Shown here: in pieces, positions 12,572 to 24,310 of the stretch
Layout: each line of letters starts with the position of its first letter
Numbering within the stretch: the stretch's first letter is position 1
Source: Polyrhizophydium stewartii
Lineage: Eukaryota > Chytridiomycota > Chytridiomycetes > Rhizophydiales
Assembly (NCBI GenBank): GCA_027604665.1
Contig: JADGIZ010000065.1
Location: 1 to 32,061, forward strand
DNA length: 32,061 nucleotides
Reading direction: 5' to 3'
Made by a program: the position numbers and the translations under genes
Notes under the pieces: model-generated
What the model was told of the DNA's origin: nothing
Databases searched by the model: none
What the model saw: the letters and a program-made list of their open reading frames with translations, nothing else

Positions 12572-13456
12572 TTAGTCGAGCGGCTTGATGAACTTTCCAG
12601 CAGCGAATCTCGTGGCTTTCCGTCCGCGCTCCTTGGACCAGTCGACAGGTCCGGACTCAATATTCACCTTTCCGCTGCTCTTTGGTGCTTCATCGTCGCT
12701 CGCTGGCCGCTTGCGCTTGCCCTGAGCTGGCTTTCCGGAGCCGCGGATGTCCTGGAAGCGAGTCACCATCTCGGCGTCGGTGATCTGCTCGCGCTTCTCG
12801 TTCTCTTCCGAGCGCTTGAGTCGTGCCTCGCGCTCCGCGTCGCCAGAGAGTTTCTGGGCGTCCAGGTGTCAGCGGCAAGCGTGCAAGTGACAGCTGCGGA
12901 TCGGATGCAAGACACTCGAGCTGACGACATCCGCAAGGCGCTCACCTCAATCTCCTTGTTGAACGACTTGAATGAGCGCCGCACCATGGACGGCACCTCA
13001 ATGAATGACATGTAGCTGTTCTCGGTTTCGACCTGCGCTTGGCCCATGAGCATCGTGCGGTCGACAGAGTCCAGCACCCAGCTCGCCTGGCTGTCCAAAA
13101 GGCGCTGCTGCTGCTCGAGGTTCTCTCGTATCCGGGCCTCGTTGCCCCTATTCATGAACTGCGCAGTAAAGAGTCAGGCATATCACTGAAAGGCTGTGCA
13201 GGTACTTCACGGTTCGCGGCCAGACGTTCGAGGCATGGCGGCCAGGCAGCGCTCGCTGCGGCGTCTGGCGGTGAGGCAACGGACCTTCATGTTCTTGATT
13301 TTGCCCGAGAGCTGCTCAGCATGGGCCGGACGTGCATGGGCATGGCGTCAGTTGGGCGTCCGCCTCGCGGCAGCTGCGCGGGCGTGGGAGAGCAGGTCGG
13401 CGCCGCCCGGTTCGCACCTCCTTGACGTGCGGCTCGCGGCCAGTCTTCTCGGCCAT
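12572..13456 (-). CDS. MPP6: Nuclear exosome cofactor MPP6 (M-phase phosphoprotein 6)
   Basis: Mpp6 binds the nuclear RNA exosome (Rrp40) and helps recruit Mtr4 for rRNA maturation and RNA surveillance. Exons 13456-13418, 13311-13285 (27 nt), 13158-12946 and 12853-12572 encode 186 aa. All three introns (106, 126, 92 nt) are phase 0 and carry CTGAC before the acceptor. Splicing creates the family's N-terminal signature LSGKIKNMKFMNRG (human: LLRMKFMQRG) and the central block RRSFKSFNKEIEKLSG (human: RMSFRGFNPEVEKL). A Met-Val-Thr-Arg-Phe segment and a basic tail ending FIKPLD match the family's end. None of these blocks is contiguous in the raw sequence, so the gene is easily missed. NME7 lies upstream on the same strand, 177 bp away. 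Confidence 0.85.
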
Positions 13457-13633
13457 TGTCGCCGTCGCCAACTCAGTTCAGCAAAATCGCGGACGGGTCA
13501 TTGGTCTCCCTGGCAGAAACCGGCACAGCGAAGCCAGCCCAGGCCACGAGCGCCAGATGTATTGAGCGTCCGCGCGGACGCTCCTCCTCCCCTCCGCACG
13601 ACGCGCTCTCTGAGGTTTGCGAAGCCCGGCTTC

Positions 13634-15308
13634 TCAGGCAGGCAGGATCCTGAAAAAGAACTGCGACTGTGGTCGGGTGGATGCGTCAGATCCACATCGC
13701 TGGATCTCGACGCAAGCAACCCCACCTCGAGCGGCCCGTCTTCGGGGAGATCGGTGCAGTGCAGCGAGTTGCGGACCTTGTCCACGCCAAACTTGGCGCG
13801 AAGCGACTTTGGTCTGACCTGCTTGGCAAGCTCCGGATCCGATGGTCCCGTGAACTCGCGGAAGGCGATGGGCACATTTGCGTCGCCGGTGATCTCCCTG
13901 CAAGACGGAGCAGTGTCAGCAGTGAAATGTTATAACAACAAGCTCTGCATCGATGCATAGGGCTGACATTGCGATCAGAGGGCCAGCGGTCAGCTGGTCA
14001 AGCATAAGCTGCGCAGTCCATGTCAACGCTTGTGTCCTGCTCCAGCCTCGCTTGCTGCCGCCAATAACCCACGTGGTATTCAGGCACGACGCCCTTGTAG
14101 ACTTCGAGAAAGTCCTCGCCGTTGGAGCGGTCGAGATGGAACAGCTCCATGTCCGAGATGGCAAACCCAGCGTCCTGGATCATGCTGATGATCTTGCCTG
14201 CGAGGCCCGAGTTGACTGCGTGCGGCAGTACGATTGCGAGCGTGCAGCTTTCAAACTTGGCCGTGCGGTGCAGCCGCTGAGGACTACCAAATATCAGCTC
14301 GAGTTGCTAGCGGCCGAGCACAGTTGCAGCGATAGAAGCCTCGTCTCAGCCAGCTGCTGTGCGGCGGATGCCAATGCCGCCCGTGCATACCCGGAAGGCG
14401 TCGCTGTGCGATAGAGGCACGTGTACGGCGTTTTTGTGTCCAGACGAGCCGAACCGTGCGTGCAGGCAAGTGGGGTCCGCCTTTCTTGCATCTTCAACAA
14501 GCGCCGGGCCTGCCCCGTGTACCGGCGATGTCCCGCCGTGAGCACGTCGCGGATGTGTGGCGCAACAAGTGGGGGCTCTTCGTCTTACCAGCCAGATCTG
14601 CGAGCGACTGGACTGCGTTGGGCATCAGCAGTTCGATCGCTACGGAGTTACCGCCGACAAAGGACTGGATCTCGGACTGGTCCATCGCGTTGGGACCAAG
14701 AAGGTTGCGGGCAAAGTCGGGCGTAGCCGCCAGCATGCGCACGCGGCAGATGGAGAAGTTGCTTTGGATGACTGTGTCGAGGATCTTGCCCATGGAGGCG
14801 TATCCATCGGGCTTGATGAACAAAAGCGTACTGCGAAGATGCGGCGTCCAGCAGTCAGTCGGCCGTGCGCGACAGGGTGGCGGCCTCGTAGCGCACCTCT
14901 CCATCTGCTTGACGAGTTGGCTGCGCGAGTACTCATCGCCGTAGTCGCGGATCGTCAGCTGGCGCGCGTGGACGTTGATTGCCGCGCCGATGAAGAGGTC
15001 CTGGATGCGAAGGTCGGACTTGGTGCGCTTGAGAAAGGTGCGGCGCTGCTTGCTGTCGTACTGGCGGCGCGGCGCGGCGCGGCAACAGGGAAGGCGCTGG
15101 TGCGTCAGCGTTGTTGTCGGAGCGGCCCGGCGGGCGGGCGGGGGCCGGCCGCGCCGCGCCGCGCCAGGCGCGCGCCAAGGGTGCGGCGCACCATCTCAAT
15201 GGTGGCATCCGACGGGTAGTAGAAGAACTCGTATTGGCGCGTCAGCTGCGCGTGCGTGTCGAACCAGTCGACCAGGAAGCAGTAGCGGGCTCGCGTGGTG
15301 TCGAGCAT
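13634..15308 (-). CDS. NME7: Nucleoside diphosphate kinase 7-like protein (DM10 + two NDK domains)
   Basis: Eight exons: 15308-15192, 15060-14897, 14830-14589, 14509-14391, 14306-14073, 14008-13968, 13897-13726, 13666-13634. The product is 373 aa, close to human NME7 (376 aa). A DM10 domain covers about 5-95 (FLVDWFDTHAQLTRQYEFFYYPSD, then RRTFLKRTK and DYGDEY). NDK-A covers about 95-232, starting LLFIKPDGYASMGK, with the phosphohistidine position at His204 (KNAVH). NDK-B covers about 233-373, with PHAVNSGLAGK, GPLIAMEI, FREFTGPSDPELA and His352 in SLHCTDLPEDG; the end, QFFFRILPA, is a separate 33-nt exon. In NDK-B the usual Lys of the I-V-K-P motif is Leu241, so activity there is doubtful. 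NME7 proteins sit inside axonemal doublets and with gamma-tubulin complexes, pointing to a flagellated fungus. An upstream in-frame Met (15344) exists; 15308 fits the family start. Confidence 0.93.
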
Positions 15309-15379
15309 GTCGCGCGGCGTCGGGGCGACCACAACCAGGACCAAATTCCGAAAAAAACCAGCTTCCCGCAGCGGCCGCC

Positions 15380-18300
15380 ATGTGGTGGAAAGACGACCTC
15401 GAGAAGCTCGAGTACCTGTCCATCGTGGCCAAGGTCGCCAGCGAGCTGCTCAACCACGTGGGCATCGAGGACAAGGTGCTCGCCGAGTTCGTCATCAACC
15501 TGTATGCGCAGGCAGGCGGCGACGTCGCGGTCTTCAAAGGCAACCTCGACAACCTCGGCTCCGACTTCCCCGAGTCCTTCGTGGCCAACCTGGCGCGGCT
15601 CATTGGCACGCTGATGCCCCAGGACATGGCCGCCCGCCTGGCCCGCCGCGGCAAGAAGAAGAAGCTCAAGGGCATGTCCCGCGAGGCCGCCATTGCCGGC
15701 GAGGCGGCCATGGGCGGCGGCACTCCCGCACCCGGCGCCGGCGGCGCTGCCGAGCTTCAGAAGCAGCTGCAGGCCAAGAGCGAGTGGGAGCTGCAGCAGG
15801 AGGAGGAGCGGGCCATGCGCATGGCCAAGTTCCCCGGCCTGGCGCTCAAGGACGACGAGACCCGCGCCAAGCAGCTGCTTGCCGACGAGCAGGTGGCCGA
15901 CGACATGATGGCGCAGCTCGAAAGCATGCAGCGCCGCGAGCCGCCCGCGGCAGCCGATGCAAGACGCAGCCCCAGCCCCTCGGCCCGCAAGAGGCATCGC
16001 AGTCGCAGCCGCAGCCGCAGCCCCGGTCGCGGCAGGGGGAACGGCCGCAGCCGCAGCCGCAGCCGCAGCCCTGACCGCGACCGGTACGGCCGCGACCGAG
16101 ACCGAGACCGCTTCGACCGCGATGGCGACCGCGGCCGCGGCCGCAGGCACGAGCGCCCTGCGCTCGACGAGGCGCCTGTGCTGTACAAGATCTACCCCGG
16201 CCGAGTCTCCAATATGAAGGACTTTGGCGCGTTCGTTACGCTCGAGGGCGTGCGCGGCCGCGTCGAGGGCATGGTGCACATTGGTTCGATGCGGCCGGGC
16301 GGCGTGCGAGTCGGCCACCCGCGCGAGGTCGTTGCGCGCAACCAGCAGGTTTACGTCAAGGTCATGTCCGTCATTGGCAACCGCGTCAGCCTGTCGATGC
16401 GCGATGCCGACCAGAACACGGGCGAGGATCTGTCGCCCCACCTGCGCGTCAAGACCCAGGAGGAGATCGAGGCCGAGCAGAGCCGCAACCCAGACCAGCC
16501 GCTGCCGGGCATGGTGCCAGTGCGCATCATCGACAACCTCGACACGCAGAAGACCAGTGTCAAGCGCATCTCGTCGCCCGAGCGCTGGGAGATCAAGCAG
16601 CTCATTGCGTCGGGCGTGCTCAACCCCAAGGACTACCCCAACATCGACGAGGAGCACGGCCTGCTCAACTACGAGGAGAACGAAGAGGAGCTTGACATTG
16701 AGCTGCGCGAGGACGAGCCGGCGTTCCTTGCTGGCCAGACCAAGCAGACGCTGCAGCTCAGCCCCATCAAGATTGTAAAGAACCCCGATGGCACGCTCAA
16801 CCGCGCGGCCCTCGCCGGCGCGTCTCTCGCCAAGGAGCGCCGCGAGATCCGCCAGCAGCAGGCCGCAGCAGACTACGACGCCGTCCCAAAAGACCTCAAC
16901 CAGCCTTGGCTGGACCCGCTCTCGAACCCCAACGACAAGCTTTTTGCCCAGGAGCTCAAGGGCTTCGGCCGTATCGACATGGACATGCCAGAGTGGAAAA
17001 AGTCCATGTTCAACCCGGCGACGACCTTTGGCAAAATCACTTCGCTGAGCATCAAGGAGCAGCGCGAGTCGCTGCCGATCTACAAGCTGCGGGAAACGAT
17101 TGTAAGCGCTGTCACAGAAAACCAGATACTGATTGTTGTCGGCGACACAGGCTCGGGCAAGGTGCGTGAGCCACCGCCGGTGACCCTGCATCGGCCGCAG
17201 ACCAGCGTGCTGATATGCCACGCAGACCACGCAGATGACGCAGTACCTTGCCGAGGAGGGCTTTGCAGAGCGCGGCATCATCGGATGCACGCAGCCGCGC
17301 CGCGTGGCTGCCATGTCTGTGGCCAAGCGCGTCGCCGAGGAGGTTGGCTGCCGCCTGGGCCAGGAGGTTGGCTACACGATCCGCTTCGAGGACTGCACGT
17401 CGCCCGAGACGCGTATCAAGTACATGACCGACGGCATGCTGCTGCGCGAGTGCTTGATTGACGACAAGCTGTCCAAGTACACAGTGCTGCTGCTTGACGA
17501 AGCGCACGAGCGCACGGTCAGCACCGATATCCTCTTTGGTTTGCTTAAGAAGACGGTCAAGAAGCGGCCCGATCTCAAGTTGATTGTCACCTCGGCGACT
17601 CTCGACGCCGAGCGCTTCTCCAGCTACTTTTTCTACTGCCCGATTCTGACGATTCCCGGACGCACTTTCCCCGTCGAAATCCTGTACGCCAAGGAGCCCG
17701 AGACAGATTACCTCGACAGCGCGCTCATCACCGTCATGCAGATCCATCTGTCGGAGCCTGCGGGCGACATCCTGCTCTTCCTGACAGGCCAGGAGGAGAT
17801 TGACACGGCGGCCGAGATCCTCTACGAGCGCATGAAGGCTCTCGGGCCGATGGTGCCCGAGCTGATCATCCTGCCCGTGTACTCTGCGCTGCCGTCCGAG
17901 ATGCAGTCTCGCATCTTCGACCCTGCGCCGCCAGGCGCCCGCAAAGTGGTTCTCGCGACCAACATTGCCGAGACATCCATCACGATCGACGGCATCTACT
18001 ACGTCGTTGACCCGGGCTTTGTCAAGCAGAACACGTACGACTCGAAGCTCGGCATGGACGCGCTCGTGGTCGTGCCGATCTCGCAGGCGCAGGCGAGGCA
18101 GCGCTCTGGCCGCGCTGGCCGCACCGGCCCGGGCAAGTGCTACCGCCTCTACACCGAAGCGGCGTACCGCAACGAGATGCTGCCCAACTCGGTGCCCGAA
18201 ATCCAGCGCATGAATCTGTCCATGACCGTCTTGACGCTCAAGGCCATGGGCATCAACGATCTTATCGGCTTCGACTTTATGGACCCGCCGCCCGTGCAGA

Positions 18301-19124
18301 CGCTGGTGGCGGCGCTCGAGCTGCTGTATCAGCTCGGTGCTCTGGACAACGAGGGCCTCCTGACGCGCCTGGGCCGCAAGATGTCGCAGTTCCCGATGGA
18401 TCCGGCCATGTCCAAGACGCTGCTGATCTCGACCGAGCTGGGCTGCTCCGAGGAAGTCCTGAGCATTGTCGCGATGCTGACGGCAGAAAACATCTTTTAC
18501 CGACCAAAGGACAAGCAGGCGCAGGCGGACCAGAAAAAGGCAAAGTTCCACCAGCCCGAGGGCGACCACCTGACGCTGCTGTCGGTGTACAACGCGTGGA
18601 AGGCGTCCAAGTTCTCCAACGCGTGGTGCCACGAAAACTATATCCAAGGCCGCTCGATGCGCCGTGCGCAGGACGTGCGCAAGCAGCTGCTCGGCATCAT
18701 GGACCGCTACCGCCAGGACATTGTCTCGTGTGGCCGCAACTACAACCAAGTGCGCCGCGCCATCTGCGGCGGCTACTTTCGGCACGCCGCGAAAAAGGAC
18801 CCGCAGGAGGGCTACAAGACGCTCGTGGAGGGCACGCCCGTGCACGTGCACCCGTCGTCGGCGCTCTTCAACAAGCAGCCAGAGTGGCTCATCTACCACC
18901 AGCTTGTCATGACCACCAAGGAGTACATGCGCGAGGTGCTGACGATTGAGCCCAAGTGGCTCGTCGAGCTCGCGCCAACGTTCTTCAAGGTGGCCGACGC
19001 GACAAAGATCTCCAAGCGCAAGCGGATGGAGAAGATTGAGCCGCTCTACAACCGCTTCGAGCCAAAGGACGCGTGGCGCATCTCGCGCGTGCGTCGCGGC
19101 GGGCATGCGAGCCAGACATTCTAA
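15380..19124 (+). CDS. PRP22: DEAH-box pre-mRNA splicing helicase Prp22/DHX8
   Basis: Prp22 releases spliced mRNA from the spliceosome and proofreads the 3' splice site. Two exons (15380-17161, 17226-19124) give 1226 aa, like human DHX8. The 64-nt intron splits the P-loop exactly after GDTGSGK (588-594), before TTQMTQY. Order: conserved N-terminal domain ([17 protein letters not shown]), Lys/Gln/Glu-rich stretch, RS/RD repeats about 193-255, S1 RNA-binding domain about 263-335, then the helicase core with [12 protein letters not shown] at 685-688, [15 protein letters not shown] and [12 protein letters not shown], then the winged-helix, ratchet and OB parts. RS repeats occur in animal DHX8 but not in yeast Prp22. 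The start (ATGTGGTGG) follows GCCGCC and is the family start; the frame stays open upstream, but that sequence belongs to NME7 on the other strand. Confidence 0.97.
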
Positions 19125-19211
19125 TGCGCGGTGTGCGGCGCCGCAAGAACGCAGTAAACAACCATTGCTGCCTGCCCGCATATGGCCGCCGCGCGGATAC
19201 AAAAGCGCCAT

Positions 19212-20489
19212 TTAGTATGGCCGGAAGCGCCTCTTTGTCTTGAGCGTCGCGATCTTTGCCTTGTCCTCCTCGAACTTGCGGCGCAGATCCGCCAGCTCTG
19301 CGGCCAGCACACATGCGCGCGAGCGTCAGCGAGAGTGCAATAAACGAGCAGGCACGTCCAAGGCGGCACACACGGTTGCGCTTGTTCTCGCGCTTCTGGA
19401 AGCGGTAAAAGTCAACCAGCCCCTTTTCCTTTGGCTTGAGACTCTTGGCCTCGTCGGCGCGTGCAACGCCGACGCTGGCGCCATGGCCGTCGGAATGCAT
19501 GTTTCGCCGGCCCGCGCCGCGGGTGACGAGCACGAACCCGTCCTCGTCGGGCACGTTGTGACGGCTTTCCAGCTCGCGGCGCGCACGCTCCTCGGCATCC
19601 TCGAAAAGCGCCATGGCATGATCCACCTGCGTTTGCAGGCTGCTGGTGTCCGGAAACATGGCTGCATGCTGCAGGACCCACTCTGCGACGGTGCGTCGAG
19701 TTAGGGTCAGCATCTCACGACTTGGCGAGATTGCCCTGCAGCTGGGACGCAACTGCTGATTCCGAGCGGGTTGCTCGTCGTATCGTCTGGATCTTCGGCG
19801 CCCGGCGCGTCTTCGTTGTTGTCGACCTTGTCGGACCACAGCCGCCGGCGCGGCTTCATGGCGAGCACACGCTCGACCGACTCGTCGTCCTCGAACACAA
19901 CGTGTGCGTGCGAGCCGATGGGACGCACCCACGCGCGAGTGCGCTGCACAAGCGTCTCGCTGACCAGTACGCTGGCGGACTCGCCCGCCGCGCCTGCCTC
20001 TGCGCCCGCTCCGTCTCCGGTCGACACGGATCCGCGCCAGACAACCCGCTCAATGACGCCGCATCGGCGGAACAGGCGCCGAAGATGCATGATGTTCGTG
20101 TCGGCGGGCAGATTCACCAGGAACAGCGTGCGGCCGGCCGGCAGCGACGCCGCATCGCCGCCGCGCGATGCGTGTGCACGCATGAATATGTAATGCGTCG
20201 TTGCCGGATGCTCCACGTCGGCGTCGGCGAGAGAGCGTCGGCTCATGTGCTGCTGGAGCGACAGTGTCGGCGTCGCAAGCACCGTTGGCGGCGGGACCGT
20301 GATGGGCAGCACCGTGAAACCCGCAAACGCCGGCAGCCGAGAGCCGGAATCGGGTGCCTCTGTCGCTGCTTTGGGCTGAGCTGCCTCTACTGCGCGGGGG
20401 CCGGCCGCTGCGCGCGGCGCTGGCGGCTGCTCTGCGGGGCCCGCCGTCCCCGCGTCCCCGCCGCGGCCTTTCCTGGATTTCTTGGCCAT
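19212..20489 (-). CDS. RRP7: Ribosomal RNA-processing protein 7 (RRP7A)
   Basis: Rrp7 is a nucleolar 40S assembly factor (UTP-C / small-subunit processome). Exons 20489-19754, 19682-19374 and 19297-19212 encode 376 aa. A basic, Ala-rich start (MAKKSRKGRGG) is followed by FTVLPITVPP and an RRM-like domain (GRTLFLVNLPADTNIMHLRRLF, a longer insertion, then HAHVVFEDDESVERVL). Exon 2 joins at SKW (human HKW) and gives VDHAMALFEDAEERARRE then VPDEDGFVLVTR. The C-terminus LVDFYRFQKRE, LRRKFEEDKAKI and FRPY is diagnostic. The first donor is taken as GTTGCG (19753) because it alone restores LGISKWV in frame; a stronger-looking GTGAGA nearby breaks the family match. Intron 2 has CGCTGAC. The gene is convergent with PRP22 (87 bp between stops) and diverges from the ERICH2-like gene. 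Confidence 0.92.
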
Positions 20490-20558
20490 GTCGCTTCCCA
20501 ACCAAAAGCAAAGAAAAAAAAAGAAGTGTGCTTTCCGCACCAACCAGACACGGCGCCA

Positions 20559-21106
20559 ATGATCAAGCCATTTGACAAAGTTGTTGCGGCACTCGAGGCC
20601 AAGATGCCGACGCGGTCGGCTCTTGCGCCGCCCGCACCTGCCGCGAACGCAGCGGGCGAGCCTGTATCGGCGTGGGACGTCAACGGCGAGGTCCGCCTCC
20701 TCCCTCTGACTCGCGCTCCACATCTTGGGCTGAGTCTCTCAACATCTGGCCCCAGTCCCGGCTGACCCGCAAACCGACAGGACGCGTGGTTCGAGGACCT
20801 GACGCTTGTGCTTCTGCAAGAGGTGGCAACGCGCTGCCGCGGCCTGCACCGCTGCTGCTCCCGCCTAACGTGCCCTGCCAGTTCCTTGCCATGGTGGCGT
20901 CAAAGAACTACCCCGCCGCACTCGTGGTTGCTGACAAGAGTGAGCGAGACAAGCGGGCACCCGATGTTGAGCTGCACCGCGCTGCTCACAAAGACTCAAA
21001 GTCCTGCAGTACGACCCAAAAAACGAACTTATTGCAGAGTACAAGTCTGTGCTTGTTGAGCGTATCGAGCAGATAGAATACGCAAAGGCGCATGGCGAAG
21101 AGCTCA

Positions 21107-21162
<56 letters not shown>

Positions 21163-21288
21163 AATGATGATGATGATGATGATGATGAGGACGACGAACA
21201 CAACGATGTTCAAGACCACGGACTCGCTGGTGACAACAGCAGCCAAGACAGCAGCGAATCGAGCGACTCTGAAGCACAGGAGCCTTGA
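20559..21288 (+). CDS. Acidic protein with ERICH2-like helical domain and poly-Asp tail
   Basis: Exons 20559-20690, 20781-20822, 20882-20939 and 21002-21288 give 172 aa. After a variable, Ala/Pro-rich start (MIKPFDKVVAALEAK), splicing produces DAWFEDLTLVLLQEFLAMV, KNYPAALVVADKILQYDP and KNELIAEYKSVLVERIEQIE. This resembles the short helical domain of vertebrate glutamate-rich protein 2 (L-EFL-AV-RDY-A, ILIYEP-N, EF-PL-E). The tail is 18 Asp, Asn, 7 Asp, then Glu/Asp/Ser-rich. Molecular function is not established for this family. Introns of 90, 62 and 59 nt have GCTGACC (first) and CCTAAC (second) branch sites; the third uses an AAG acceptor, chosen because it gives DKILQYDP. The gene shares a 69-bp interval with RRP7. 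Coding status is good; the family name is tentative. Confidence 0.6.
21109..21186 (+). repeat. Coding triplet repeat (GAC)18 AAT (GAT)7
   Basis: Eighteen perfect GAC units (21109-21162), one AAT, then seven GAT units (21166-21186) encode the poly-Asp tract of the ERICH2-like protein. Two pure blocks using different Asp codons suggest two separate slippage expansions. Confidence 0.95.
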
Positions 21289-21505
21289 AGCGGAACGCCA
21301 TTTGATTCACAAACAAAGCAGCGTGTGGGTCAAGGGAAGCAGAAAGCAGTCTTGGCGGGTCGCGATGCGCGCGGCTCTGCGCTGAAAGACGGACAGGACA
21401 TGCGCCGTGCGCGGTGTGTGTGTACGAGGGATGCGAGAGGCGAGGCGAAAGGGGCATTGCGTTTGTCTGCCGGAGGCCGATCTGCACGAGCTGGCGACCG
21501 ATACA

Positions 21506-23247
<1,742 letters not shown>

Positions 23248-23278
23248 TGCGATCCGAGGGCAAGTGCAGACAGCGGCT

Positions 23279-24310
23279 TCATTTCGAGTTCAACCAGCAT
23301 GCGCCGACCAGCGCGCGCGAGGCGTCGATGCGCAGCTGCAGGTGACGGCACACACCGGGCGGCATCGGCTCGCCGCCGCCCGCAGGCTCGGTCCTGCCCG
23401 CACCGGTGCTGTCTGCTCCTCCGCGCGGGTCGGTGCCGAAGAAGCCCTCGCTCGTGAGCCGCGTCAGGCACAGCTCATAGAAGGGCATGAACCGGTCCAC
23501 AAAGTCGTGCACCTGCTCGAGCGACAGCCCTGCGTGCGGGTCGCCGAGCCGGGCCCGCATCGCCTCCTCCTGCTGCCACCGCCATGCGTAAACGTTGGAG
23601 ATCGAGTCTGCAACAATATGGATGAACGAGTCGACGAGCGGGTACCACTCGCGCTCGTACTCGCGCAGGGCAGTCATGGACTCGAGCAAGCAACGGCGCT
23701 CGTACCGCTGCGCTGCGGGCATCCCGAGTCCGCCTCTGTCCGCATCTGCATCTAGAAGCGCAGCGAGTGTGATGGTATCGATGCTGCGAAAGCCAAAGTG
23801 GCAGCCTTCAAGCAGGACAACGTCGAGCGGCACCGCGACACGGCGCCACTGCCGCTCGGGCAGGCGGTCGCCACGCCCGCCACGCAGCGCCTTGTCGTAT
23901 ACAGGTATCGCCACAGTGTGCGGCTCGTTGGCGTCGCTGCTCCCGTCGCCACGCCCGTCGGCAAGCGCTTTGACGACGTCGCGGATGAGCGCCACGTCGT
24001 GCGTGCCCGGTGGCCCACGGAAGTGCAGTAGCGGGTTGTGTGCGTGTGCGGCGGCGACGGCCTGCTGCTGCTCGTATGGCAGGTATCCGTCATCGGTGCT
24101 GAGCGCGGCGGCGCGGAGCCCGCGGGCAGCCAGCTCGTCGACGAGCTTGCGGACGAGCGTGGTCTTGCCGGCACCCTGGGGGGCGCTGATGCCAACGACC
24201 ATGGCGCGGTGCGGGCCGTCTGCCTCAGCCTGCATCTGCTCTGCGTAGGCACGCCTCGAGAGCCAGGCTTCGATCGCCGCCAGAGAGGCGGAGAGCACGG
24301 TTGCTGGCAT
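23279..24310 (-). CDS. P-loop kinase of the D-glycerate 3-kinase / Tda10 family
   Basis: A single-exon ORF of 343 aa from the chosen Met (MPATVLSASLAAIEAWL); two upstream in-frame Mets (24343 and 24373) would add up to 21 residues without family likeness. The P-loop is APQGAGKTTL near residues 41-52. It is followed by ALSTDDGYLPYEQQ (the STDDFY-like substrate loop), NPLLHFRGPPGTHD, IPVYDKALRGGRGDR and VVLLEGCHFGFR. These are hallmarks of the family that contains plant glycerate kinase (photorespiration, plastid) and yeast Tda10, whose substrate is unknown. It also resembles uridine and pantothenate kinases in fold. The C-terminal region has Gly/Pro-rich insertions. It stops 31 bp before the RAD51 ATG, so the RAD51 promoter probably overlaps this gene's 3' end. 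Confidence 0.88.
   Translation of the reverse strand: MPATVLSASLAAIEAWLSRRAYAEQMQAEADGPHRAMVVGISAPQGAGKTTLVRKLVDELAARGLRAAALSTDDGYLPYEQQQAVAAAHAHNPLLHFRGPPGTHDVALIRDVVKALADGRGDGSSDANEPHTVAIPVYDKALRGGRGDRLPERQWRRVAVPLDVVLLEGCHFGFRSIDTITLAALLDADADRGGLGMPAAQRYERRCLLESMTALREYEREWYPLVDSFIHIVADSISNVYAWRWQQEEAMRARLGDPHAGLSLEQVHDFVDRFMPFYELCLTRLTSEGFFGTDPRGGADSTGAGRTEPAGGGEPMPPGVCRHLQLRIDASRALVGACWLNSK

Noticed and set aside
14975..15379. In-frame 135-codon upstream extension of PRP22
   Set aside because: It overlaps NME7 exons 1 and 2 on the other strand, and the Prp22 family begins at the Met at 15380.
15242..17326. Very long open frame (694 codons) on the minus strand opposite PRP22 exon 1
   Set aside because: It mirrors the GC-rich codon use of PRP22, has Leu/Val/Ala-rich noise without domains, and also overlaps NME7 exons.
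17112..19211. Open frame of 699 codons antisense to PRP22 exon 2
   Set aside because: Shadow of the helicase coding strand; no recognisable family and no splice or start context.
19683..19737. GTGAGA donor as the end of RRP7 exon 1
   Set aside because: It looks stronger than GTTGCG but gives the wrong phase with the CAG acceptor and loses the conserved SKW junction.
20986..21246. Minus-strand frame with long Val/Ile runs that looks like a membrane protein
   Set aside because: The hydrophobic run is the antisense reading of the GAC/GAT repeat in the ERICH2-like gene.
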